A stretch of 64,000 nucleotides of DNA, from the NCBI RefSeq assembly GCF_012184425.1, contig NZ_VTOW01000001.1, forward strand, positions 1,488,001-1,552,000. The letters are read 5' to 3'. The DNA is from Candidatus Manganitrophus noduliformans (lineage in GTDB: Bacteria > Nitrospirota > Nitrospiria > SBBL01 > Manganitrophaceae). Shown one piece after another: positions 41,900 through 51,444 of this stretch (position 1 is its first letter; every line of letters begins with the position of its first letter). The position numbers and the translations under genes are program-made. The notes under the pieces were generated by a model, which was given only the letters and a program-made list of their open reading frames with translations, ran no database searches and was not told the origin of the DNA.

Positions 41900-44800
41900 A
41901 TGAATAGCTTTTACCTGCTCGGACGCTTCGCGCTGCTTCTCATCCTTTTTGTCATCGGCGGGTGCGGCGGAGGCGACTCGAAGGGACCCGCCGCACCCGT
42001 CGAATCGGACCCTGCCTTCTCCATGCCGCTCCCGAAGGGGATGTGGGCCCCTCTGCCCGACTCCGATCTGGTGATGACCGCCCGCGCGGTGGTCGACCCG
42101 GGGACGGCCGGAGAACGAACGGTCGATCTGACGGTCGATCTCTCGACGAACCGGGTCGCGGGCGCGATCGAGGGGGTTCCCGCCGGACGGCGCACCGTCG
42201 AGATCCGGTATTTCATCAACCAGCTTCAGGTCGCGGCCGTCACGCTGAGTATCGATGTCGTCCCCGGACAGAACAACCCGGCCGAAATCGCCCCGGCGGC
42301 GATCCGGTATGTCGAGGCGGTCTCGGACACCCTTTTCGTCGCCGACGCCGCCGACCCGTCGATCCAGATTTTCGATCGCTATTCTAATCTGAAGGGCGGG
42401 GTCGTTCAGCTCGTTCCGACCCGCGCGCTTCGGGGGGAGAACACCGGAATCGTCGGGCCGTCTTCCGGAAGTCTCTTTGTCGATTCGATCGGCGGCCGCC
42501 TTTACTTCGCCGACGCGGCGGACAATTCGGTGAGCGTCTGGAACAATGCCGCAACGGTGAATGGGGATACCCCGCCCGATCTCGTCCTAAAGGGACAGGC
42601 AACCCGGCTGCTCCACCCAACCGGGATCGCGGTCGATCCTTTTCGCAACCGCCTCTATGTCGTCAACAACAATGGTGAAATCCTTATCTGGAATCTCTCT
42701 TCACTCGAAGGGGAAATCCCACCCATGGCCGTCCTCACGGGGAGTTTGGTTGCAGGCGACCATCCCGTTTTTCTCGATGTGAAGAGAGATACCCTTTATG
42801 TGGCCAACGGCCGAGAGATCAGTGTCTTCGAGAAACTAAGCGGGCTGACCGGAGACATTCAAAATGTGACGCCGGTCCCGACGATCCGGATTGCAGGGGA
42901 GGGCCTTTCTCAGCCAGGGCTTGTCCTCGATTATAGTCAAAATCTTCTCTTCATCTCCTCTCGCGATCCGAATGGGACGATCTATCGGGTCGCGGAAGCC
43001 TCCACTGCTTCCGAAGAGGTTGTGCCTGCCGCGACGCTGGCCGGGCCCGAGACCGGTCTTGACCAAACCGCGGCGGTCACCCTGGCCGGCAATGTGTTCA
43101 TGGCCCTCAATGTGGCGGGAACAGAGATCCGGGTGTGGCATCAAGCCGATCAGAAGGATGGCGACCGCTCACCGACGCAGATTTTAGAGCTGGACCCGAA
43201 TGCTTTACCCGAGGCCCTCTTTTACGTGGCGACGCAGAATGGGGAGCGGGATCAGGCGGAAGAGACGTTACAGGTTGAGAAGCTGGGGAACGGCCATGAA
43301 ACCATAACGAGCGACCTCCCCGGAATCAACTGCGGCACAACTTGCTCGGCTCCTTTTGCGGTCGGAGATACTATTACGCTGACGGCGGTTATGGATGACG
43401 ACTCTACCTTTGCAGGTTGGGGAGGCGACTGCGTCGTTGTTGACAATGTTGCCGGTGGGATGAATGCCTGTGTTGCCACGATGGACGCTGCCAAAACGGT
43501 GACGGCCACCTTTACCCTGAATGCGTATGCACTCACGGTGAGCAAGCCGGGGACCGGAAGTGGAACGGTAAGCGGACCGGGAATTAACTGCGGTCCTGAT
43601 TGCGGCGAGTCTTACGAAGCCCATACCACCGTCACTCTGACCGCCGTGGCTGACTCAGATTCGATCTTTACCGGTTGGAGCGGCGCCTGTTCGGGAGACG
43701 ATGCGGCCTGTAATTTCAGCATAGAGGGGGCAAGTTCAGTCGTTGCCACCTTTACTCTCAAGCCGATTCTCACCGTGACCAAGCAGGGGACCGGCGGTGG
43801 AACCGTGAGGAGCACTGTTCCGAATAATACTGATATCAGCTGCGGGAGTAACTGCACGCAGACGTATGATAATGTCACCACAGAGGTCACACTGACCGCC
43901 ACGGCCAACTCCACCTCTTTCTTCGCCGGTTGGAGCGGGGCCTGCAGCAACGCAACAGGAAGCTGTGTTGTCACTATGGATGTTGCCAAAACGGTAACGG
44001 CTACATTTACCAGAAGACCGGTTCTTACCGTGACGAAATCTGGGACAGGAGCCGGCACCGTAACAAGCAGCCCAAATGGGATTAATTGCGGGACTGATTG
44101 CACGCACTCTTACACGAATTTAACCACACAGGTGACCCTCACGGCTGCCGCCGCGGAAGATTCGATCTTTTCCGGATGGTCGGGGGGAAGCTGCGCAGGT
44201 ACCGGTAACTGTGTGGTGAGGATGGATGCTGCAAAGACGGTAACGGCTGCTTTCACCCTTAAGCCGGTTCTCACCGTATCCAAAGGTGGGACGGGAACGG
44301 GTACTGTTACGAGCACCACTCCCAGCGGCGACATTAGCTGTGGAACCGACTGCACGCAGTCTTATAACAACTTTTCCACCCAAGTTACACTCACTGCTAC
44401 TGCCGCCGCAAACTCAATTTTTACCGGGTGGAATCAGGAATGTTCCGGCACAGGCAATTGTGTGGTGACAATGGACGCTGCTAAGTCGGTGACGGCCACC
44501 TTTATCCTGAAGCCGGTTCTCACTGTGACTAAACAGGGGAGCGGAGGGGGGGCGGTTAGCGCACCGGGTATTAGCTGTGGGACCGACTGCACAGAGACAT
44601 ACAGCAACTTGACGACTCAGGTAACCCTCACGGCGACCCCAGACGACAGCTCGATCTTTGCAGGTTGGTCTGGAGCCTGCACGGCGACAACTGGGAATTG
44701 TGTCGTCACCATGGATGCGGCCAAGTCGGTCACCGCTACGTTTACATTGCAGACCTTTACCCTTTCCGTCATGAAGTCGGGAACGGGGACCGGCGCCGTC

Positions 44801-45268
44801 GTCAGCAGTCCTGCAGGGATTGATTGCGGGACAGATTGTTCCCAGGATTACACCATCCATACCGTTGTGACCCTGACCGCAACACCGGACGCAGATGCCG
44901 TCTTTGCTGGCTGGGCCGGAGCTTGCACAAATCTTACCGGGGATTGTGTGGTAACGATGGATGCCATCCAGTCGGTGGAGGCGAAGTTTACAAGAACATT
45001 CACTCTCACAGTGATGGTCGATCCGGCAGGGACCGGCACGGGAGGGGTGACCAGCAATCCGGCCGGGATTGATTGTACCGCTTCAGGTCAAGCCGCCTGC
45101 TCGGCAGTCTATACGTTCGGCACCGTCGTCACACTTACGGCGACAGAAGGTCTCCTATCCCATTTCGCGGGTTGGACCGCCGGGGCCTGCACGGGAACTG
45201 ATCCAACCTGTGTTCTGGAGATGATTTCCGATCAGTCGGCCCAGGCGCGCTTCGACCTGCTGCCATAG
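41900..45268 (+). CDS. Large lipoprotein with beta-propeller-like region and eight InlB-type repeats
   Basis: From ATG 41900 the product is 1122 residues. A lipobox signal (FALLLILFVIGGC, then GGGDSKG) anchors it to the membrane. Residues about 115-450 contain NHL-like blade patterns (DTLFVADAADPSIQIFDRYS, GRLYFADAADNSVSVWNNA, NRLYVVNNNGEILIWNLSS). From about 455 to the end come eight repeats of about 75-85 residues with the core LTVTKxGTGxGTV...INCGTDC...VTLTATA..SIFAGWSGAC...CVVTMDAAKTVTATF. Each repeat carries four Cys likely to form two disulfides. It is probably displayed on the cell surface. An ATG at 41885 is an alternative start. Confidence 0.85.
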   Translation: MNSFYLLGRFALLLILFVIGGCGGGDSKGPAAPVESDPAFSMPLPKGMWAPLPDSDLVMTARAVVDPGTAGERTVDLTVDLSTNRVAGAIEGVPAGRRTVEIRYFINQLQVAAVTLSIDVVPGQNNPAEIAPAAIRYVEAVSDTLFVADAADPSIQIFDRYSNLKGGVVQLVPTRALRGENTGIVGPSSGSLFVDSIGGRLYFADAADNSVSVWNNAATVNGDTPPDLVLKGQATRLLHPTGIAVDPFRNRLYVVNNNGEILIWNLSSLEGEIPPMAVLTGSLVAGDHPVFLDVKRDTLYVANGREISVFEKLSGLTGDIQNVTPVPTIRIAGEGLSQPGLVLDYSQNLLFISSRDPNGTIYRVAEASTASEEVVPAATLAGPETGLDQTAAVTLAGNVFMALNVAGTEIRVWHQADQKDGDRSPTQILELDPNALPEALFYVATQNGERDQAEETLQVEKLGNGHETITSDLPGINCGTTCSAPFAVGDTITLTAVMDDDSTFAGWGGDCVVVDNVAGGMNACVATMDAAKTVTATFTLNAYALTVSKPGTGSGTVSGPGINCGPDCGESYEAHTTVTLTAVADSDSIFTGWSGACSGDDAACNFSIEGASSVVATFTLKPILTVTKQGTGGGTVRSTVPNNTDISCGSNCTQTYDNVTTEVTLTATANSTSFFAGWSGACSNATGSCVVTMDVAKTVTATFTRRPVLTVTKSGTGAGTVTSSPNGINCGTDCTHSYTNLTTQVTLTAAAAEDSIFSGWSGGSCAGTGNCVVRMDAAKTVTAAFTLKPVLTVSKGGTGTGTVTSTTPSGDISCGTDCTQSYNNFSTQVTLTATAAANSIFTGWNQECSGTGNCVVTMDAAKSVTATFILKPVLTVTKQGSGGGAVSAPGISCGTDCTETYSNLTTQVTLTATPDDSSIFAGWSGACTATTGNCVVTMDAAKSVTATFTLQTFTLSVMKSGTGTGAVVSSPAGIDCGTDCSQDYTIHTVVTLTATPDADAVFAGWAGACTNLTGDCVVTMDAIQSVEAKFTRTFTLTVMVDPAGTGTGGVTSNPAGIDCTASGQAACSAVYTFGTVVTLTATEGLLSHFAGWTAGACTGTDPTCVLEMISDQSAQARFDLLP
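43259..45265 (+). repeat. Eight tandem coding repeats (divergent InlB B-repeat type)
   Basis: Eight in-frame units of roughly 230-260 bases encode the GTG-GTV / CGTDC / GWSGAC / MDAAKTVTATF pattern. Units 3-6 are most alike. Units 1 and 8 are most divergent, which suggests expansion from the middle of the array. Confidence 0.85.
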
Positions 45269-45317
45269 ACGCACCTTTCGGCCTCGTTTGTTTGTCCTAC
45301 GTCTATCGTGTAAGCCG

Positions 45318-45346
45318 TAGACCTCCCGCCCTCGATCAGTTATAAT
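45318..45346 (+). promoter_or_regulatory. Promoter very close to the ABC permease start
   Basis: TAGACC (45318-45323), 17 bases and a perfect TATAAT (45341-45346) precede ATG 45354 by only seven bases. Transcription would begin at or within a base or two of the start codon, implying a leaderless mRNA if this promoter is used. Confidence 0.5.
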
Positions 45347-45353
45347 TGCCCCG

Positions 45354-46142
45354 ATGCGAAAGTACTGGACGGTTTTTTGGGTCAATTGGCAGAACGCCCT
45401 GCAATATCGGGGGCCGACGTTTATCTCCGTCCTCGGAAACATCCTTCGGATCGGTGTCCTCCTTTATCTCTGGAACGCCATCTACCAAAGCGAAGGCCGC
45501 CTCGGCGACTACTCCCTCCCGGACCTGATTACCTATTACCTGCTGCAGTTGATCATCGGCAGCGCGGTCCTCTCCTACGCCAGCTGGGAGATCGTCGACC
45601 AGATTCGGGAGGGGACCTTCTCCAGCTTCCTCATCCGGCCGGTCAACTACCTGCACTATTGGTTCACCCTCAACCTCTCCTGGAAGGTCTTCGAGGGGCT
45701 GATGGTGGCGGTGGGGGTCGGTCTGCTCTCGTTTATCCTCATCGATTACATCTCGATCCCGTCGCGGCCATCGACCTACCTCTTCTTTTTTCTTTCATTG
45801 CTGCTCGGGATGGTCCTGGCGTTCGAGTTCGACTTTGCGATCGCCCTCCTCGCGTTTTGGCTGGTGCAGGCGAACGCGTTCAAATATATGCTGCAATACG
45901 TCGTCTTCTTTTTCGCCGGAGCGCTGCTGCCGCTCGATCTTTTTCCGAAGGCGATCGAAGCGATCGCCAACGTTCTGCCGTTTCGGTATCTCGCCTTCTT
46001 TCCCAGCCAGATCTTTCTGGAAAAGGAGGCCCATCCGGTCGCGGGGCTGATCGGGGCGCTGGCCTGGTCGGTCGGCCTCTACCTCTTTCTGCGGTTTGTT
46101 TTGAATCGGGGGATCAAACGATATGAAGCGGTCGGCCACTGA
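45354..46142 (+). CDS. ABC-2 type exporter permease subunit 1
   Basis: The 262-residue protein has six hydrophobic segments and the ABC-2 family layout (MRKYWTVFWVNWQNALQYRG, then GSAVLSYASWEIVDQIREGTFSSFLIRPVNYLHYWF, split here after the amphipathic VDQIREGTFS). It belongs to the permease family usually found as a pair with one NatA-like ATPase in drug or antibiotic-type exporters (DUF990/ABC-2). It overlaps the next permease gene by 20 bases, so the two are coupled. Substrate unknown. Confidence 0.85.
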   Translation: MRKYWTVFWVNWQNALQYRGPTFISVLGNILRIGVLLYLWNAIYQSEGRLGDYSLPDLITYYLLQLIIGSAVLSYASWEIVDQIREGTFSSFLIRPVNYLHYWFTLNLSWKVFEGLMVAVGVGLLSFILIDYISIPSRPSTYLFFFLSLLLGMVLAFEFDFAIALLAFWLVQANAFKYMLQYVVFFFAGALLPLDLFPKAIEAIANVLPFRYLAFFPSQIFLEKEAHPVAGLIGALAWSVGLYLFLRFVLNRGIKRYEAVGH

Positions 46143-46971
46143 AGTGAAAACGCAACCGTCAAAACGGGGTCTAATCCGTTCGCTTCGCCGCTACCTTTTT
46201 CTCTATCGGTCGTTTCTGGTCCACAACCTGAAGAACGAGATGATCTACCGGGCGAATTTCGTCTTGGCAGTCATCATGGATCTCTTCTTCATGGGGGTGA
46301 ACGTCGTCTTCTTCGCGATCCTCTACGCGAACGTGGAGACGATCGGGGGATGGACCTTTCACCAGACGCTGGTCCTCGTCGGGAGCGTCGGGGTGGTCCG
46401 CGAGATCGCCTACCTGACCTTTCGGCAGGGGTTTCTGGAACTGGGGGATTATGTCCGGACCGGACGGTTCGATGCGATGCTGACTTCTCCCATGGCGGCG
46501 AACGCCCATCTCGCCTTCCGGCATGTTTCGCTGACCGAGAGCCTGGGAGAGGGGCTGATGGGGTTTGCGCTCGTGGCGTATGGCTTCGCCCATCTTGAGA
46601 ACGCGGCCTGGAGCAGCATTCCGCTCTATCTGTTGATGATCGCCGTCTCGCTTCTGCTCTACTACGCCTTCTCCCTGATGATCAACAGCGCCGTCTTCTG
46701 GCTGGTGAAGTCGCAGGAGCTGAATACGATTGTCTATTACTTCATGGACACGGCCCGTTACCCGCGGGAGATTTATCGCGGCTTGGGGAAGGCGTTTTTC
46801 ACCTTCATCGTTCCGAGCAGCCTGATCGCGACGGTCCCCGCCTCGGTCCTCACCGGCCGGGCAGACGCCGCGCTGATCGGGCTGACGATCGGCGTGACGG
46901 TCATCTCGTTGTCGCTGGCGCTCGTCGTTTGGAACTGGAGCCTGCACCACTACAGCTCGGCCAGCAGTTAA
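46123..46971 (+). CDS. ABC-2 type exporter permease subunit 2
   Basis: The 282-residue partner permease also has six hydrophobic segments: a cytoplasmic start, then MIYRANFVLAVIMDLFFMGV, REIAYLTFRQGFLELGDYVR and TGRFDAMLTSPMAANAHLAF, which are typical of the DUF990/ABC-2 pair. It starts 20 bases inside subunit 1. In the usual operon the ATPase would follow directly. Here a GIY-YIG gene between inverted repeats separates them by about 400 bases. Confidence 0.85.
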   Translation: MKRSATEVKTQPSKRGLIRSLRRYLFLYRSFLVHNLKNEMIYRANFVLAVIMDLFFMGVNVVFFAILYANVETIGGWTFHQTLVLVGSVGVVREIAYLTFRQGFLELGDYVRTGRFDAMLTSPMAANAHLAFRHVSLTESLGEGLMGFALVAYGFAHLENAAWSSIPLYLLMIAVSLLLYYAFSLMINSAVFWLVKSQELNTIVYYFMDTARYPREIYRGLGKAFFTFIVPSSLIATVPASVLTGRADAALIGLTIGVTVISLSLALVVWNWSLHHYSSASS

Positions 46972-46986
46972 GACCTTTGATTCGTC

Positions 46987-47010
46987 ATTCCCGCGAAAGC
47001 GGGAATCCAG
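46987..47010. repeat. Left 24-bp inverted repeat beside the GIY-YIG gene
   Basis: ATTCCCGCGAAAGCGGGAAT followed by CCAG is itself palindromic and is the exact reverse complement of 47326-47349. It resembles the widespread ATTCCCGCG-type REP sequences. Confidence 0.9.
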
Positions 47011-47019
47011 AGGTTTGAG

Positions 47020-47310
47020 ATGTTTAAACAGCCGGCGGTCTATATCCTTGCCAGCAAGCGAAACGGGACTCTTTACGTTGGAGTCACAAGCAACCTTGCT
47101 AAGCGCGTTTGGGAGCATAAAAACGCTTTGGTCGAGGGGTTCACGAACAGATATCGTGTTCATCATCTGGTTTATTACGAGTTGCATGAAGAGATGGAAT
47201 TAGCGATCAGCAGAGAAAAGCAGATAAAGAAATGGAAGAGAGCCTGGAAGTTGGAGATGATTGAGAAACAGAATTCTGATTGGAGAGATTTGTCAGAAGA
47301 GGTTTCGTAA
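47020..47310 (+). CDS. Small GIY-YIG family nuclease
   Basis: The 96-residue protein has the GIY-YIG domain of the UPF0213/YhbQ-like type: VYILASKRNGTLYVGVTSNL (the two half motifs VYI and YVG, residues 6-24), the catalytic Arg in KRVWEHKN, and REKQIKKWKRAWKLEMIE (Glu metal ligand). The gene lies between perfect 24-bp inverted repeats and interrupts an ABC exporter operon. GAGGTTTGAG upstream may act as the binding site. Cutting at the flanking repeats and movement together with them are inferred, not shown. Confidence 0.92.
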   Translation: MFKQPAVYILASKRNGTLYVGVTSNLAKRVWEHKNALVEGFTNRYRVHHLVYYELHEEMELAISREKQIKKWKRAWKLEMIEKQNSDWRDLSEEVS

Positions 47311-47325
47311 TGCGAAGACAAATGA

Positions 47326-47349
47326 CTGGATTCCCGCTTTCGCGGGAAT
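47326..47349. repeat. Right 24-bp inverted repeat beside the GIY-YIG gene
   Basis: CTGG followed by ATTCCCGCTTTCGCGGGAAT is the exact reverse complement of 46987-47010. It lies 15 bases after the GIY-YIG stop and 19 bases before the ATPase start. Confidence 0.9.
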
Positions 47350-47368
47350 AACGACGGAAGGATCTAGA

Positions 47369-48361
47369 GTGCCGATCATCGAAGTCAAAAACCTGGCCAA
47401 GACATTCAAGACGCACCGCAAGGAGCCGGGCCTGCTCGCGTCGATCAAAGGGCTCTTCTGGCGCGAGGCGTTTTATAATGAGGCGGTCAAGTCGGTCTCC
47501 TTCTCCCTGGAAGAAGGGGAGCTGGTCGGTTTTCTCGGGCCGAACGGCGCGGGAAAGACGACCCTCCTGAAAATGCTCTCCGGAATTCTCTACCCGACCT
47601 CCGGCGAGGCGCGGGTGATGGGGTTTGTCCCGTGGGAGCGGCAGCGGGCCTATCAACAGCAGTTCGCCATCGTCATGGGGCAGAAGAATCAGCTCTGGTG
47701 GGACCTGCCGCCGGCGGAGTCGTTTGCGCTCAACCGGGATATTTACGAGGTCGATCCGAAGGCCTTCCAGAAAACGCTCGACGAGATGGTGTCGCTGCTC
47801 GATCTGAAAGATCTTCTGAATGTGCCGGTCCGGCAGCTCTCGTTGGGGCAGCGGATGAAATGCGAGCTGGTCGCGGCGCTGCTTCATCAGCCGCGGGTTC
47901 TCTTTCTCGACGAGCCGACGATCGGGCTTGATGTGATCTCTCAGGAGAAGATTCGAAGCTTCATACAAGAATACAATCGGCTCAAAAAGACGACGGTTCT
48001 CCTGACCAGCCACTACATGCGCGACGTGGAACAGCTTTGCCGGCGGGTTTTGGTGATCAACCACGGCCGGATCGTCTATGACGGGTTGCTCAATGACCTC
48101 TCCCAGCGTTACATCGACCACAAGGTGGTCAAGATCCGGTTCGCCTCTCCCCAAGCGGCCGCCGTCCTCTCGGGGGAGGAAGGGGTGGTGGAGCTCGATG
48201 AGCACCACGCCGTCTTGAAGGTCAAGAAGAAGGAGATCGCCCAGACGACCCACCGTCTCCTCGGACAACTTCCGATCGACGACCTCTCGGTGGAAGAGGT
48301 CGAAGTGGAGGAGGTGATCCGGCGGATCTTCGACGAGCAGCCTTCGAAGGAGGGTGAATAA
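47369..48361 (+). CDS. ABC exporter ATP-binding subunit
   Basis: The 330-residue ATPase powers the ABC-2 permease pair. Visible motifs are Walker A GPNGAGKTTLLKML (about 59-72), the Q-loop near VMGQKNQLWWDL, the signature LSLGQRMKCELVAAL, Walker B VLFLDEPTIGLD and the H-loop TSHYM. The C-terminal 80 residues are a family-typical extension. I start at GTG 47369 because AAGGATCTAGA precedes it; the frame upstream runs through the GIY-YIG repeat. Normally it would be adjacent to the permeases. Confidence 0.9.
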   Translation: MPIIEVKNLAKTFKTHRKEPGLLASIKGLFWREAFYNEAVKSVSFSLEEGELVGFLGPNGAGKTTLLKMLSGILYPTSGEARVMGFVPWERQRAYQQQFAIVMGQKNQLWWDLPPAESFALNRDIYEVDPKAFQKTLDEMVSLLDLKDLLNVPVRQLSLGQRMKCELVAALLHQPRVLFLDEPTIGLDVISQEKIRSFIQEYNRLKKTTVLLTSHYMRDVEQLCRRVLVINHGRIVYDGLLNDLSQRYIDHKVVKIRFASPQAAAVLSGEEGVVELDEHHAVLKVKKKEIAQTTHRLLGQLPIDDLSVEEVEVEEVIRRIFDEQPSKEGE

Positions 48362-48419
48362 AGAAGCGCTTGAACCTTTCCTGCATGATGAGTAAAATGG
48401 GCCAGACACGACCCCCTTC

Positions 48420-50381
48420 ATGGATGCCATGAACCCCTCCGATCAAAAACCGCTGCAAGGATTCGATGAAACGACCGCCCTTCGGATGATTCTGGAGGGG
48501 ACCGCCACCGAAACGGGCGAGCGCTTCTTCTCTTCCCTCGTCGAAAATCTCGCCAAAGCGCTCCAGACGCACGGCGCCTGGGTCACCGAGTACCTTCCGG
48601 AATCGCGCCGCCTTCGCGCCCTCGCCTTCCGGCTGGGGAATCAATGGATCGAGCATTACGAACACAAAATCGACGGAACCCCCTGCCAGGCGGTGGTGGA
48701 AGGGGCGCGGCTGCTTCATCTTCCCGAGAACGTGCTGGCGCTCTACCCGGATGATCCCGACGTCCAAAGAATCGAAGCGGTCAGCTACATGGGGGCGCCG
48801 CTCTTCGATGTGAGCGGAGAAGTTCTCGGACACCTGGCGGTGATGGATAAGCGGCCGATGCCGGCGGAGCCGCGGGCGATGGCGCTCTTTCAAATCTTCG
48901 CCGCCCGCGCGGCGGCCGAGCTCCGGCGGCTTCGCGCCGAATCGGAGGTGCGCGAGCGGGAGGAGAAGCTCGGCCGGCTTTTCGACAGCGCGATGGACGC
49001 GTTCATCGAGCTTGATGAAGCGCTCCGTGTGACGCGCCTGAACCCCGCCGCCGAGAAGGTCTTCGGTTCTCCCGCAAGCCGGGTGGTCGGGCGGGGGTTC
49101 TTCCGGTTTCTGGCGAAAGGGGAGGAGGAAACGCTCCGAAGCCTGATCGGGCAGCTCGATGCCCGTCCGGAGGGACACCAATACCTCTGGATTCCGGGGG
49201 GCCTCAAGGCGGTCCGGGCCGACGGGGAGGGATTCCAGGCCGAGGCGACACTGTCGCGGTATGAGGTCCGGCGGCGGACCTTCCACACGCTGATTCTCCG
49301 GAATGTCAACGAGCGGTTGGAGGCGGAGCGGAAAATTATCTCGCTCACCGGCGAAGCCGAATATCTCCGGGAAGAGATCAAGTCGCTCCACAACTTCGAT
49401 GAAATCGTCGGCCGCAGCGCGCCGGTCGTCCGGGTTCTCCGGGAGGTCGAACAGGTCGCCGAGACCGACGCCACCGTCCTGATCCTTGGAGAGACCGGAA
49501 CGGGGAAGGAGCTGATCGCCCGGGCGATTCATGCCGCGAGCCGTCGAAACGACAAACCGTTGATCGGGGTCAACTGTGCCGCCCTTCCCGCCGCCCTCAT
49601 CGAGAGCGAGCTCTTCGGCCATGAGAAGGGAGCCTTCACCGGGGCGTTGAAGCGGCGCGACGGCCGGTTTGCTTTGGCCGACGGCGGGACGATTTTCCTC
49701 GACGAGATCGGCGAGCTTCCGCTCGATCTTCAGGCGAAGCTGCTCCGGGTGCTCCAGGAAGGAGAGTTCGAGGCGGTGGGAAGCGCGCAGACCCGAAAGG
49801 TGAATGTGCGGGTCATCGCCGCGACGAACCGCGATCTTCAGAGAGCGGCGAAGGAAGGCCGCTTCCGGGAGGATCTTTATTACCGGCTGAATGTTTTTCC
49901 GATTCAGCTGCCGCCGCTGCGGGAACGGGGAGAGGATATCGTCCTTCTTGCCTCCGCCTTTGCGAAGCGGTTCGCGCAACGGTTGGGACGGAGGATCGAG
50001 CCGCTTTCGGAGGAGTGCCTCCGGAAGTTAAAGGCCTACCCTTGGCCGGGCAACGTCCGGGAGCTGGCGAATGTCATCGAGCGCGCCGTCATCACGGCGC
50101 AGGAGGGCCGGCTCAGTCTCGACCGGGCCCTTCCGGAGGTGGCGCAAGCGCCGCCGCGGACTGAAATTGCCTCGATCCAAGACCGCCTGGCGGAGATCCG
50201 GACCATTCAGGAGTTGGAGGATTTGGAACGAAAGAACTTGATCCTCGCCCTGGAGGCGACCGGATGGCGGGTCTCCGGCGACAACGGCGCGGCAAAACTC
50301 CTTGGAATGAACCCCTCGACCCTCAGCTCCCGGATCAAAGCGCTCGGGATTACCCGCCCCCGGCACGCAGAAAAGCCGTGA
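48420..50381 (+). CDS. Sigma54-dependent transcriptional activator (GAF-PAS-AAA+-Fis)
   Basis: The 653-residue regulator has a GAF-like N-terminal sensor domain (about 25-180), a PAS domain (about 185-310, [20 protein letters not shown]), and the sigma54 AAA+ module (about 325-565) with [15 protein letters not shown], the sigma54-contact loop [23 protein letters not shown] and the arginine-finger region [15 protein letters not shown] Fis helix-turn-helix ends it ([20 protein letters not shown]). It needs a -24/-12 promoter elsewhere as target. ATG 48429 is an alternative start. It is 58 bases after the ABC ATPase and might control that exporter. Confidence 0.92.
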   Translation: MDAMNPSDQKPLQGFDETTALRMILEGTATETGERFFSSLVENLAKALQTHGAWVTEYLPESRRLRALAFRLGNQWIEHYEHKIDGTPCQAVVEGARLLHLPENVLALYPDDPDVQRIEAVSYMGAPLFDVSGEVLGHLAVMDKRPMPAEPRAMALFQIFAARAAAELRRLRAESEVREREEKLGRLFDSAMDAFIELDEALRVTRLNPAAEKVFGSPASRVVGRGFFRFLAKGEEETLRSLIGQLDARPEGHQYLWIPGGLKAVRADGEGFQAEATLSRYEVRRRTFHTLILRNVNERLEAERKIISLTGEAEYLREEIKSLHNFDEIVGRSAPVVRVLREVEQVAETDATVLILGETGTGKELIARAIHAASRRNDKPLIGVNCAALPAALIESELFGHEKGAFTGALKRRDGRFALADGGTIFLDEIGELPLDLQAKLLRVLQEGEFEAVGSAQTRKVNVRVIAATNRDLQRAAKEGRFREDLYYRLNVFPIQLPPLRERGEDIVLLASAFAKRFAQRLGRRIEPLSEECLRKLKAYPWPGNVRELANVIERAVITAQEGRLSLDRALPEVAQAPPRTEIASIQDRLAEIRTIQELEDLERKNLILALEATGWRVSGDNGAAKLLGMNPSTLSSRIKALGITRPRHAEKP

Positions 50382-50420
50382 GTTCATTTCTCAGGGAACG
50401 TACAGAAGCATCGGGTCCCT

Positions 50421-50451
50421 CGTATAGGGTTCAACATGTTGAACCCCTACG
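50421..50451. repeat. GTAGGGG-type palindromic repeat with a different core
   Basis: GGGTTCAACATGTTGAACCC (50428-50447) is a perfect palindrome with ends CGTATA on the left and CCTACG on the right. It shares these ends, but not the core, with 9494-9524 and 55162-55216. Confidence 0.75.
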
Positions 50452-50558
50452 CTACGTCCCCTCCTGCACCGGTCTCCTTCGACCGGCGGTTGACAAATCG
50501 GTCGATCTTCAATACTTTATACGGAGATCAACATTCAGGATATGAAAAGGAGAAATTG

Positions 50559-51146
50559 ATGTCTGAAGAATCCCCCTCGGCAACAAGCTGGCCGAGCGTG
50601 CCGGGGGTTGCCTCTCAAACCCCCGTCACCGCCGAAGAGCTGAACGCGTTCGCGGTTGGCAAAGGATATACCGATGAAGCGAAGGAGAACTATTACCTCT
50701 CCCATTGGACGCACATTCTCGACGGCGCCTCCCGTTTCTCCAGCTTCAACTGGGCGGCCGCCCTCTTCGGCCTCTCTTGGTGCTTCTGGCGAAAGCTCTA
50801 CTTAGTAGGGGCAGCCGTTCTCGCCGCGTACCTCCTCGTCTCTTTTTTCCTCGCACATCTCTTCCGGGCCATCAATCCGGCGCAGGACCCTCGCGCCGTG
50901 TTGCTGGTCACAGACGTCGCCTGGGCGGGGCTGCTGGTTGTCCAGATTGCGTTGGGGGTGGCCGCCAACAGGCTTTACTTGCGCCGCGCCCTCGCAACGA
51001 TCAATAAGCTGCGCGAGACGGTCCCTGACCGCTCCGCCTATTTAGAGCGCCTCCGAAAAAAAGGGGGGACCAGCTTTCTTGCCTTTTTGGTCGGTGTGAT
51101 GATTCTGGCTGCCGCCTATTCCCGGAACCCATTCGCCATCCCCTAG
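50559..51146 (+). CDS. DUF2628-like membrane protein
   Basis: AAAAGGAGAAATTG supports ATG 50559, giving 195 residues. After a soluble N-terminus (about 1-60) comes the DUF2628-like pattern FSSFNWAAALFGLSWCFWRKLY and three or four membrane helices (about 63-82, 85-105, 120-145, 175-193). A cytoplasmic loop has LYLRRALATINKLRE. Such proteins are of unknown role. No operon partner is evident. Confidence 0.75.
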   Translation: MSEESPSATSWPSVPGVASQTPVTAEELNAFAVGKGYTDEAKENYYLSHWTHILDGASRFSSFNWAAALFGLSWCFWRKLYLVGAAVLAAYLLVSFFLAHLFRAINPAQDPRAVLLVTDVAWAGLLVVQIALGVAANRLYLRRALATINKLRETVPDRSAYLERLRKKGGTSFLAFLVGVMILAAAYSRNPFAIP

Positions 51147-51444
51147 ACGACGCGTTGCGACTCATCGGCAAGCGCCTCCTCTTCACCCATTTCACCCATC
51201 GTGGAAGAATCGCCAAGAAGGAATCGCCAAATTTCACGATGCCGCTTGTGAAATCTCGTAAATCGCGAAATCTCGTAAATCGTCCTGTCTTGGCAAATCC
51301 GATAGAACTCCTTTCATTTCAATCAAATAAAAAGACCGACCTCCCGGCATGGCCTCTGCAAAAGCGTTCTGCGAGGTTGATTGGAGCGGATCTCCAATCG
51401 GAAATCGATCAGATCAACGAACATCTCACAGAGGAGGGGTTGTC
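51147..51444. other. 298-base intergenic region with short repeats
   Basis: It contains a 15-base direct repeat AAATCTCGTAAATCG (51251-51265 and 51268-51282) and the inverted pair ATTTCAC (51234-51240)/GTGAAAT (51248-51254), which could be an operator or hairpin. No gene is apparent. Confidence 0.45.

Noticed and set aside
43259-45265. CRISPR array
   Set aside because: The regular repeats are in-frame coding units of over 200 bases with diverged sequence, not short identical repeats with unique spacers.
48222-49979. 585-codon open frame antisense to the sigma54 activator
   Set aside because: It mirrors the third-base pattern of the coding strand, has an Arg/Pro/Leu-rich shadow composition and no motif; the sense strand has full AAA+ motifs.
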